Program-made: the position numbers and the translations under genes
Shown: piece after piece, positions 1-5,571 of the stretch
Numbering within the stretch: position 1 is the stretch's first letter
Layout of the letters: each line of letters starts with the position of its first letter
The notes under the pieces: model-generated
What the model was told of the DNA's origin: nothing
The model's database searches: none
What the model saw: the letters and a program-made list of their open reading frames with translations, nothing else
DNA from: a bacterium
GTDB taxonomy: Bacteria; Arandabacterota; Arandabacteria; Arandabacterales; Arandabacteraceae
DNA length: 5,678 nt
Reading direction: 5' to 3'
NCBI GenBank assembly: GCA_025774405.1
Contig: JALGWB010000140.1
Coordinates: 1 to 5,678 of the forward strand

Positions 1-1360
1 ACAGTGTTAGAGCCAAAGACAGGTACGAAGCCACAGCATTGCCAGAGCCGGGCTGAGAGATCATACTTTCTCCAGCCCTGAGATACGTCATCGCCAGCTC
101 TTTCGTACACCCGAGGCTTGAAAAGATCTCAATCGCCCTCTCAAATCCATTCTTTGCTTGTTCCCACTGCTTGAGATGGAATTGAGCACAGGATCTGGAA
201 CGAATAGCACATGCACGTTCGAAGATATCACCTATCTCGCCAGCCATATCAACAGCCTGGCTTGCGAGTTCAAGAGCTTCATTGAAGTTGCCCTTCTCGA
301 TCTCGAGATCCGCCAGCCGCCGCTTTACCTCCACGACGATGTCACTCGTGGGAGCAATCTCAGCAGCAATTTCAAGCGCCTCATGATAACAACGGTATGC
401 CGAGTCAAGTCTGCCGCGTGCGTAGTGGAGATCGCCCATTGCCTCAAAACTGAGAGCGGCTGTCCGGGCATCGCCATTATCAGAGCTTTCCTTCATCCCC
501 CGCACATAGTATTCTTCAGCCCGATCGAAGTCACGATATGTCAGATAATAGTTGCCAAGTGCTATGTAAACCGAGATGACTTCCCACCGATTTCCTATAC
601 CTACGAATATTTCAAGAGCCCGAGTCCAGCAGCGATACGCCTTCTTCCAGTCACCAAGCTTTGAGTGAACGATACCGAGGTTGTTCAGCCTTGCAGCTTT
701 CTCAAAATGCTGGCCTATATCTTCAGCAACATCCAGGGCATCCTCAAAGAATCTCTTCGCCTCAACCAACCGACCCTGGCTTTTACAAACAAGACCGAGA
801 TTGTTAAGACATATGCCCACAAGTCGCCGCTCTCCAACCAGATTGGCTGTAGCCTGAGCTGCCCGATAAAGCTCCATGGCCTTCTCAAGATCGCCCTTGC
901 GGTAATAAACCCCACCGAGGCGATTGTAGAATTCCGCTATAGCCTTGCCTCTATCATCACCCACAAGGATATCGAGACCTGCCTGCAGATCGGCTTCGGA
1001 GAGATCATACTCACCTCGCTTGAAGTGCACCCAGCCTCTTTCGCCTATTATGCGAGCAAGCTCAAGTGGATCCTCACCATCTGCAACCAAAGCAAACGCT
1101 TTATCCAGCAATTCAAGAGCATGGTCACACTTGCCTGCTTTCGAGTAACATATGGCGAGTCGCCTGAGGAGTGATGCTTTCCTTGAAGGAGAGCAAGCCA
1201 GTTCACGCTTGCTCAAAGCCTGGGTGAAATACTCGATCGCGGTGCTAAACTCGCCTGTAGCTAAACAGAAGTTGCCCAGCTCTTCCAGCGAAGAGCCTAC
1301 ATTAGGCCCTCTGTGACCTTCGCTTTCCCGTCCGCCAGGCCCGCCGCATGAGTTTTCCAT
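1..1360 (-). CDS. TPR-repeat protein, C-terminus cut off by window edge
   Basis: Translating the minus strand from the ATG at 1360-1358 gives 453 codons without a stop, running off the left edge. After a Gly-rich leader of about 22 residues, the protein is almost wholly tetratricopeptide repeats: about 11 units with a period near 40 residues, each showing the pattern LG..Y...G....A...Y..AL (for example LGNFCLATGEFSTAIEYF near residue 28). TPRs are protein-protein interaction scaffolds; no enzymatic domain is visible. There is no signal peptide or membrane segment, so it is probably cytoplasmic. The start is fixed by an in-frame stop at 1456-1454 with no ATG, GTG or TTG codon between it and this ATG; GGGGA lies 9 bases upstream. 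It follows the small exported-protein gene by 49 bases and probably shares its promoter. The 40-residue TPR type often precedes AAA+ sigma-54 activator, kinase or cyclase domains, so the missing C-terminus may be catalytic (inference). Confidence 0.9.
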   Translation of the reverse strand, partial: MENSCGGPGGRESEGHRGPNVGSSLEELGNFCLATGEFSTAIEYFTQALSKRELACSPSRKASLLRRLAICYSKAGKCDHALELLDKAFALVADGEDPLELARIIGERGWVHFKRGEYDLSEADLQAGLDILVGDDRGKAIAEFYNRLGGVYYRKGDLEKAMELYRAAQATANLVGERRLVGICLNNLGLVCKSQGRLVEAKRFFEDALDVAEDIGQHFEKAARLNNLGIVHSKLGDWKKAYRCWTRALEIFVGIGNRWEVISVYIALGNYYLTYRDFDRAEEYYVRGMKESSDNGDARTAALSFEAMGDLHYARGRLDSAYRCYHEALEIAAEIAPTSDIVVEVKRRLADLEIEKGNFNEALELASQAVDMAGEIGDIFERACAIRSRSCAQFHLKQWEQAKNGFERAIEIFSSLGCTKELAMTYLRAGESMISQPGSGNAVASYLSLALTL

Positions 1361-1362
1361 GC

Positions 1363-1390
1363 CACCCTTTCCCCGCTTCCAAGAAGGGTG
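1363..1390 (-). promoter_or_regulatory. Hairpin over the TPR gene's ribosome binding region
   Basis: On the minus strand CACCCTT (1390-1384) can pair with AAGGGTG (1369-1363) to make a 7-bp stem with a 14-base loop. It ends two bases before the ATG of the TPR gene. The GGGGA Shine-Dalgarno candidate lies in the loop and stem edge, so the structure could modulate translation. The pairing is visible; the regulatory effect is speculative and the stem is short. Confidence 0.3.
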
Positions 1391-1409
1391 TAAACCATGT
1401 GCTACCTTA

Positions 1410-1703
1410 CTATCTTCGCCTTGCGAAGAAAACCTTGGTAGCGTGTAACTCGCTTACTGAAGTAGCTGGTCTTTCTGGCTGCTCATCCCTGTGGATCAGC
1501 TGGATAGGGAATCCGAAAGGAACTATAATGATCCCCACCCTAAACGCATCCAAGCTGGACTCCTGTGGTGTCGGTAGCCTGGGCCTGCTGCCTTCGACGA
1601 TATCCGGGTCGCCCCAATTGGGCATCTTGGGTTCAGCAAGGGCACAGGCAGAGAAAATCAGCAGAGAGACTACAGTGAGAGCAACCAACAACCTGGCTTG
1701 CAT
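1410..1703 (-). CDS. Small exported protein of unknown function
   Basis: This is a 97-residue protein that I do not recognise. Residues 1-23 form a Sec signal peptide: a positive start (MQAR), a hydrophobic core (LLVALTVVSLLIF), then ALA followed by EP, a good signal peptidase I site after residue 23. A Cys at residue 20 has only a poor lipobox (FSAC), so a lipoprotein is less likely. The mature part, about 74 residues, is Pro-rich (NWGDPDIVEGSRPRLPTP) with one hydrophobic stretch, VGIIIVPFGFPIQLI (residues 56-70), and a basic end (ARRR). The ATG at 1703 is preferred because GGAGG lies 9 bases upstream and a strong promoter is placed just before it. An in-frame upstream start at 1838 would overlap the preceding gene and put a non-signal-like leader in front of the hydrophobic core. 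It is the first gene of its unit, ahead of the TPR gene. Confidence 0.72.
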   Translation of the reverse strand: MQARLLVALTVVSLLIFSACALAEPKMPNWGDPDIVEGSRPRLPTPQESSLDAFRVGIIIVPFGFPIQLIHRDEQPERPATSVSELHATKVFFARRR

Positions 1704-1736
1704 CGACCATCGCCTCCGATCATCGCCTACATCGAT

Positions 1737-1765
1737 ACTATAGCCTAGTTGGAGTGATTTGTCAA
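1737..1765 (-). promoter_or_regulatory. Sigma-70-type promoter for the exported-protein/TPR unit
   Basis: On the minus strand TTGACA (1765-1760) is followed after exactly 17 bases by TATAGT (1742-1737). That is a perfect -35 box and a five-of-six -10 box at ideal spacing. Transcription should begin near 1730, about 27 bases before the ATG at 1703, leaving room for the GGAGG ribosome site at 1717-1713. It sits just after the stop codon of the DksA-like gene, so the two leftward genes can be expressed apart from the upstream operon. Confidence 0.85.
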
Positions 1766-1771
1766 TGGACT

Positions 1772-1793
1772 CTGAGTATTGGCTAATCCTCAG
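1772..1793 (-). terminator. Weak hairpin at the end of the DksA-like gene
   Basis: CTGAG and CTCAG (5 bp) plus ATT and AAT (3 bp), separated by one mismatch, close over a four-base loop that spans the TAG stop of the DksA-like gene. No U-tract follows, and the -35 box of the next promoter begins 7 bases downstream. It may reduce read-through or protect the 3' end, but it is weak. Confidence 0.25.
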
Positions 1794-2409
1794 TGATATC
1801 CTCAGCGAAGACACTCGGATAGCGTTCAAGACGATCACGTGCTGGCTTCGAAGCTTCCTCCTTGGCCTTACAGCGGATGCACAGTCTTGCTGAGGGCATT
1901 ATGCGGAGGCGTTTGAGCGATATCTGCTTCCCACAAGCCTCACAGATACCGTAAGTACCTTCTTCAAGTTTCTGAAGGGCAAGGTCAATCTCACGAAGCG
2001 CATTGACGCCCGCTTCTCCGTATTCAAAAGCTCTCTCCTTTTCGACCGAAGCTGAAACCAGATCACCAACTTCTGGAAAACTCGTCCTATCGATTTCCAG
2101 ACTGTCCTGTCTTGCACGCTTTATCTCCTCAAGGATCTCCACCCGCCGCGCTTCAAGCATCGCCCGAAGTTCCTTGACCCTTGAACGCTTGACAGCCAGC
2201 CTGCGCGACCTGCTGCGGCTGGATCCCCTGCTAACCTTCCTTGCGGTCCTGGTTCGCCTTGATCTCGTTCTAGACGATGCTACCCTCTTATGCTTGGGTG
2301 CCTTTTTCCCCCTTGAAGACTTGCTTACCCTGTTCCCTCTCCGCCGACTAAGCCTTTTGGTCGGTTTGCGCTTGCTTTTCGAGCTCTTTCTCCGAGTTCG
2401 CGCTGCCAA
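1783..2409 (-). CDS. DksA/TraR-family zinc-finger protein with a protamine-like N-terminal tail
   Basis: The protein has 208 residues. Residues 79-208 match the DksA/TraR family: a helical segment (ELRAMLEARRVEILEEIKRA), an acidic linker, a second helix (ALREIDLALQKLEEGTYG), then a four-Cys zinc finger with C156, C159, C177 and C180. Family members bind in the RNA polymerase secondary channel and change initiation, often with ppGpp. Residues 1-78 are highly unusual: 36 Lys/Arg, many Ser, and no acidic residue, like a histone H1 or protamine tail, which suggests DNA or RNA binding. The start is a TTG; GAGGGGG lies 8 bases upstream and no in-frame ATG occurs before residue 84. It begins 15 bases after the ktrB stop, so it is co-transcribed. 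I do not see the DxxDxA tip of true DksA, so a paralogue is more likely than dksA itself. Confidence 0.88.
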   Translation of the reverse strand: MAARTRRKSSKSKRKPTKRLSRRRGNRVSKSSRGKKAPKHKRVASSRTRSRRTRTARKVSRGSSRSRSRRLAVKRSRVKELRAMLEARRVEILEEIKRARQDSLEIDRTSFPEVGDLVSASVEKERAFEYGEAGVNALREIDLALQKLEEGTYGICEACGKQISLKRLRIMPSARLCIRCKAKEEASKPARDRLERYPSVFAEDITED

Positions 2410-2424
2410 TACCGATTCCCCCTC

Positions 2425-4176
2425 TCATCCTATGACTACTCTCTCTGTCGGGTATGCATAAGCAGTCTCCCTACTCCTTTGACCTATTGCAAGTCCAAGG
2501 GTGAGAGGTCCGATTCTGCCAAAGAACATTGTTGTAATTATTACCAACTTACTCGGTGCAGTCAAGTGTTGGGTCAGCCCACGGGAGAGCCCTACCGTGC
2601 CGAAAGCTGAAACACACTCGAAGAGCACCTCTGTCAATGGCTCATGTTCCAGAGCCGAAATCGCAATTGAGCTGACAAAGATCAAACCAAGCGAGAGTAA
2701 GACCACACATATAGCCTTGTTAACAATGTCGGTAGGGATAGTGCGTTTGAAGATCTCGACATTCGGTCTGCCCCTGAGTATTGATCGGATAGTAGCCAGC
2801 AACACAGCTATCGTGCTTGTCTTTGTACCTCCACCGGTACCCCCAGGCGATGCTCCGATGAACATGAGCAGGATGATAATGAGAGCTGTAGGAGCAGTGA
2901 GGCTTCCCACACTGACAGTGCTGAATCCAGCTGTTCTTGCTGTGACAGATGTGAAGAAAGCAGTGAGTAGCCGCTGGTGCTGACTACTACCAACCTCAGA
3001 TCTTCCTCCTTCGAGGAGAAAAACGATAACAGCCCCCACGACCAGCAGCGATACCGACATTGCCAGAACGGTCTTTGTATGGAGTGTCAGCCTCCCGCCG
3101 ACACGGTCACCTCTGATCCTCCTGTAGGCTGCCGAAGCAAGATTTGAAACCACCATGAAACCAAGCCCACCTAATATGATGAGGACTGCAAATGTGAGGA
3201 CGACATCCGGGCGGCCAGAGAATCTCATCAGGCTATCGTCGAAGAGTGAGAACCCAGCGTTGCAAAAAGCGGATACAGAATGGAAAACGGCATAATAGAA
3301 AGTAACCAGAGGCGAAGCGAAATCCCTGGCCCAGATCTTTGAAAGCACGAGCACACCAATCACTTCAAAGGAAAGTGTGATCAGGATTATGTTCCTGATG
3401 AGAGGCGTTACCTCACCAATGAAATCCGAGCTCAAAATATCTCTCAGCACAGCTCTTTGACGCACACCAATACCCCTACCCATGACAGCAGCAGAAAATG
3501 CAACCAGACTCATTATCCCTATACCGCCGAGCTGTATCAGAAACAGGATTATCGCTTGACCGAAATGGGAAAAATAGCTTCCGGTGTCCACTACTATTAG
3601 CCCAGTGACGCAAGTTGCCGAAGTTGCGGTGAATAAGGCATCAATCAAAGCCATCGGATGCCCCGTTGCTGTAGCCCGTGGCAACAGAAGTAGCAGGGTA
3701 CCTATGCCAATGGCTGACGCGAAACTCAGCAGCACGAGTTGAGGCGCCGTAAGCCGCAGGCGGGCAATGAATCTATTGGCATCTATGGTCTTGATGAATA
3801 GGACAGCACCCATATAGACCTGGGCAGCGATTATATAGGCTTTGGTCAAAGATCGGATATCAAGCTTGGCCAGAGACATTACTACCAGCGTCGACTCGGA
3901 GAAAAACCTGAGCGAAATAATCTGGGCACCGAAGAGCCCTATCAGCGCGAAATCCAGCCAGTGGGTCTTCAGATACCCAAGACGCTTTCTCGCTATACCA
4001 AGCCTGATAAAGTTTTCGCTGACGAAAAGAATTATGATTACAATGTCAACCTTGAAGAGATATCCCAGATACGACTCCGGCAGAAAGAAGCCATACTGTG
4101 CAACAAGGGATGCTGCAGCCAGAATCGCAGCCACAATGAGCAATCGGCCGATAAGATTATCAATAAAGTCTCTCAT
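2425..4176 (-). CDS. ktrB: KtrB/TrkH-family K+ uptake channel subunit with N-terminal four-helix module
   Basis: This 583-residue inner-membrane protein is the ion-conducting subunit of a Ktr/Trk potassium uptake system. All four selectivity-filter loops are present: SATCVTGL (186-193), SAFCNAGF (302-309), VTARTAGF (411-418) and SAFGTVGL (523-530), each with its filter Gly. The gating loop GASPGGTGGGTK (441-452) and the conserved C-terminal GRIGPLTL (553-560) are also intact. These favour KtrB over TrkH. KtrB is usually near 450 residues; the extra 130-140 at the N-terminus contain about four hydrophobic helices. The start is taken as ATG at 4176, with AGGA 10 bases upstream. A TTG at 4185 is in frame, but AGGA would be almost on top of it. 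It follows pdaD by 20 bases. The usual RCK-domain partner (KtrA/TrkA) is not in this window. Confidence 0.94.
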   Translation of the reverse strand: MRDFIDNLIGRLLIVAAILAAASLVAQYGFFLPESYLGYLFKVDIVIIILFVSENFIRLGIARKRLGYLKTHWLDFALIGLFGAQIISLRFFSESTLVVMSLAKLDIRSLTKAYIIAAQVYMGAVLFIKTIDANRFIARLRLTAPQLVLLSFASAIGIGTLLLLLPRATATGHPMALIDALFTATSATCVTGLIVVDTGSYFSHFGQAIILFLIQLGGIGIMSLVAFSAAVMGRGIGVRQRAVLRDILSSDFIGEVTPLIRNIILITLSFEVIGVLVLSKIWARDFASPLVTFYYAVFHSVSAFCNAGFSLFDDSLMRFSGRPDVVLTFAVLIILGGLGFMVVSNLASAAYRRIRGDRVGGRLTLHTKTVLAMSVSLLVVGAVIVFLLEGGRSEVGSSQHQRLLTAFFTSVTARTAGFSTVSVGSLTAPTALIIILLMFIGASPGGTGGGTKTSTIAVLLATIRSILRGRPNVEIFKRTIPTDIVNKAICVVLLSLGLIFVSSIAISALEHEPLTEVLFECVSAFGTVGLSRGLTQHLTAPSKLVIITTMFFGRIGPLTLGLAIGQRSRETAYAYPTERVVIG

Positions 4177-4196
4177 AAGGAGCAATTCCTGGTCAC

Positions 4197-4742
4197 TTAG
4201 GTGCAGACGAAGATAGCGCCTGCAAGTACAGTCGTCCAGAGACCTCGCTTATCACCGATTGCTGACTGAGTTATGTTGGTAGTGCGCACTATCTTGCCGG
4301 AGATTTTCCAGATCTCGCGCTTGGTGTCATAACTCGCATCTGGATCAAAGTCAACTCCAAGGATAGTTGCAAGCATAGAGGCGGCAAGGTCTTCAGCATA
4401 GTCGCCCGCCTTCTGCTCGGTCTCACCAAAGCTATGGTATTCAGAAAGATAGCCATGTTGATCCGGATCCTTCGGGATTGCGACACCTACAGATGCAGCC
4501 ATGAGCCGATGAGGTTCCTGGGTCGCATTCTCACTAAACACAGCGTAAGTAATCTGGCCGGGGGCCAGCAGCCTCAATCCATGTTCACGTGAAATCAGTT
4601 TGCACCTAGGAGGGAAAATACTTGAGACCCTCACCAGATTGAGATGGGCAATGCCAGCATTGCGAAGGGCCTGCTCGAAGCTTGTCAGCCTATCCCTGTG
4701 GCGACCCACTCCCTTCGTCAAGAACATCTTCTTTGGGACCAT
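4197..4742 (-). CDS. pdaD: Pyruvoyl-dependent arginine decarboxylase
   Basis: The enzyme converts arginine to agmatine and CO2, the entry to polyamine synthesis, in the cytoplasm. The 181-residue length is usual for the family. The N-terminus (VPKKMFLTKGVG), NLVRVSSIFPP (residues 35-45) and the C-terminal WTTVLAGAIFV are characteristic. The proenzyme cleaves itself between S40 and S41 of the VSS motif; S41 becomes the pyruvoyl cofactor, giving a beta chain of about 40 and an alpha chain of about 141 residues. E107 and E109 (GETEQKAG) lie where the family carries its catalytic Glu. The start is ATG at 4742: GAGGTGG lies 7 bases upstream, and the family usually begins MVPKK. An in-frame TTG at 4766 would add eight residues and lacks a good ribosome site. 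It is the first gene of the leftward pdaD-ktrB-dksA-like unit. Confidence 0.94.
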   Translation of the reverse strand: MVPKKMFLTKGVGRHRDRLTSFEQALRNAGIAHLNLVRVSSIFPPRCKLISREHGLRLLAPGQITYAVFSENATQEPHRLMAASVGVAIPKDPDQHGYLSEYHSFGETEQKAGDYAEDLAASMLATILGVDFDPDASYDTKREIWKISGKIVRTTNITQSAIGDKRGLWTTVLAGAIFVCT

Positions 4743-4830
4743 GACCAAGCCACCTCGGTCTATCAAGAAACGATCAATGACAGCGAACGCGACGGCTAGC
4801 CTGCCCAGATAACCAGCCTGCCGAAGGCTA

Positions 4831-4859
4831 ATGATTTAATACCATTCATCTTTTGTCAA
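4831..4859 (-). promoter_or_regulatory. Candidate sigma-70-type promoter for the pdaD operon
   Basis: On the minus strand a perfect TTGACA (4859-4854) is followed after 17 bases by AATCAT (4836-4831), four of six matches to TATAAT including the conserved second A and last T. The start of transcription would be near 4824, giving a leader of about 80 bases before the ATG. The weak -10 suggests a promoter that may need an activator; the palindrome at 4875-4889 is centred near -58. Confidence 0.5.
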
Positions 4860-4874
4860 GCCATTACTTGCCTG

Positions 4875-4889
4875 CACTTTGTCAAAGTG
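4875..4889. promoter_or_regulatory. Perfect palindrome, likely operator or enhancer site
   Basis: CACTTTGTCAAAGTG is a perfect 7-bp inverted repeat around one central base. With one bulged base it extends to TGCACTTTGTCAAAGTGGCA (4873-4892). It is centred about 177 bases upstream of the predicted hsp20 start, compatible with an upstream activator site for a sigma-54 enhancer-binding protein, and about 58 bases upstream of the predicted pdaD start. Which gene it serves, if any, is not shown by the sequence. Confidence 0.5.
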
Positions 4890-5032
4890 GCAGCCATGTC
4901 CCGTTGGGATGCTCATTGAGGCAGAGGTGAGTCAGATTGGCAAGCCTATCATCACAAACCACCACCATGCCCTGAGACAGTAACTTGTGTTGTACCAAAG
5001 GATTACGAACGTACTCTAAGTCTGTGCTGAAC

Positions 5033-5047
5033 TGGCACATCCTTTGC
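5033..5047 (+). promoter_or_regulatory. Sigma-54 (-24/-12) promoter for hsp20
   Basis: TGGCAC, five bases, then TTGC matches the RpoN consensus core at every fixed position. The invariant GG (5034-5035) and GC (5046-5047) are exactly 10 bases apart. Transcription should begin near 5059, about 31 bases before the hsp20 ATG and well before its Shine-Dalgarno site. Sigma-54 promoters need an AAA+ enhancer-binding protein, so hsp20 would be switched by a specific signal rather than by a general heat-shock sigma factor. Confidence 0.8.
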
Positions 5048-5075
5048 GAATAGCAGTAAGCGGAAACTTCAAAAA

Positions 5076-5084
5076 GGGAGGTGA
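5076..5084 (+). promoter_or_regulatory. Strong Shine-Dalgarno site of hsp20
   Basis: GGGAGGTGA is an almost full match to the 16S rRNA anti-Shine-Dalgarno, with GGAGG ending 8 bases before the ATG at 5090. This decides the start: the in-frame GTG at 5081 lies inside the site itself and cannot be the initiator. Confidence 0.85.
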
Positions 5085-5089
5085 TTAGG

Positions 5090-5536
5090 ATGGCGATCAT
5101 CAGATGGACGCCATTCAGAAGCATGCTGAGTCTAAGGGACGAGATGGATAGACTTCTCAATGAGTTCTACGGCAAGGTTATGCCGACAACGGAGGTGTAT
5201 GAGGGTGATTGGTATCCAGCAATGGATATAACAGAGACTGACAACGAGGTGATTGCGACCCTCGAGCTTCCGGGGCTTAGACATGACGATATCAAGGTTA
5301 GCGTCAAGAACGACATCCTCACGGTAAGCGGCGAGAAGAAGCAGGAAAAGGTGCACGAGAACGAAAATGTCCACAGAGTAGAACGCACCTATGGATACTT
5401 CAAGCGGAGTGTCGCCCTGCCTGTGGAGGTTGACACCAACAAGGTGAAAGCCGTTTACAGGGATGGTATCCTCAAGGTGACGATGCCGAAGCTTGAGGAG
5501 AAGAAGACCAAGGAGATACCCGTTCAGGTCTCGTAA
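5090..5536 (+). CDS. Hsp20-family small heat-shock protein
   Basis: This 148-residue, cytoplasmic, ATP-independent chaperone would form oligomers that hold unfolding proteins for refolding. The N-terminal arm (residues 1-40, WTPFRSMLSLRDEMDRLLNEF) is typical. The alpha-crystallin domain spans about 41-136, with PAMDITETDNEVIATLELPG at its start and the conserved AVYRDGILKVTMPK (121-134) at its end. The C-terminal IPV (143-145) is the I-x-I/V motif that fits a neighbouring subunit. Length is normal and nothing is missing. It is a single-gene transcript: a sigma-54 promoter precedes it, a strong hairpin follows 4 bases after its stop, and the next gene faces it. Confidence 0.96.
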   Translation: MAIIRWTPFRSMLSLRDEMDRLLNEFYGKVMPTTEVYEGDWYPAMDITETDNEVIATLELPGLRHDDIKVSVKNDILTVSGEKKQEKVHENENVHRVERTYGYFKRSVALPVEVDTNKVKAVYRDGILKVTMPKLEEKKTKEIPVQVS

Positions 5537-5540
5537 TCAG

Positions 5541-5571
5541 GGATGGGGGAGGCTCATCAGCCTCCCCCTCC
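5541..5571. terminator. Strong GC-rich hairpin between convergent genes
   Basis: GGGGGAGGCT (5545-5554) and AGCCTCCCCC (5559-5568) form a perfect 10-bp stem over a CATC loop; allowing one bulged T, three more pairs (GGA with TCC) extend it to 5541-5571. It follows the hsp20 stop by 4 bases and touches the stop codon of the opposing synthetase gene, so it can serve both transcripts. There is no T-run on either side, so it is not a canonical intrinsic terminator; it may stabilise 3' ends or work with Rho. Confidence 0.65.

Larger units (their letters stand above)
4743..5089. other. Divergent intergenic regulatory region between pdaD and hsp20
   Basis: No convincing gene lies in these 347 bases. 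They hold a leftward TTGACA promoter, a 15-base palindrome and a rightward sigma-54 promoter, listed separately. Other small symmetries are TACGAACGTA (5004-5013) and CTCATTGAG (4912-4920). No CIRCE element (TTAGCACTC and its inverted copy) is present ahead of hsp20. Confidence 0.7.

Noticed and set aside
158..1174. Two consecutive plus-strand reading frames of 168 and 169 codons
   Set aside because: They lie antisense to an unbroken TPR coding frame with clear repeat periodicity on the minus strand; their own translations show no domain or credible ribosome site.
1638..1649. Lipoprotein signal (FSAC) in the small exported protein
   Set aside because: Phe at -3 is unusual for a lipobox, and ALA followed by EP just after it is a good signal peptidase I site.
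1348..1743. Plus-strand reading frame of 131 codons
   Set aside because: It runs opposite the signal-peptide gene, its promoter and the TPR start; the minus-strand frame has promoter, ribosome site and signal peptide in register.
2003..2461. Plus-strand reading frame of 152 codons rich in Leu and Arg
   Set aside because: It is the mirror of the Lys/Arg/Ser-rich DksA-like gene, whose zinc-finger cysteines show the true frame.
4743..4766. TTG start for pdaD eight codons upstream
   Set aside because: GAGGTGG sits 7 bases before the ATG at 4742, and the family normally starts with MVPKK, so the longer form is not favoured.
4879..4885. Second TTGACA hexamer as an additional pdaD -35 box
   Set aside because: It lies inside the palindrome, and the bases 17 downstream (GGCTTG) do not resemble a -10 box.
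4995..5017. Sigma-70-like pair TTGTAC and TACTCT upstream of hsp20
   Set aside because: Only four and three matches to consensus; the sigma-54 element downstream is a far better fit.
4882..5160. Minus-strand reading frame of 92 codons through the divergent spacer
   Set aside because: It overlaps the start of hsp20 and covers the sigma-54 promoter; no ribosome site or recognisable domain supports it.
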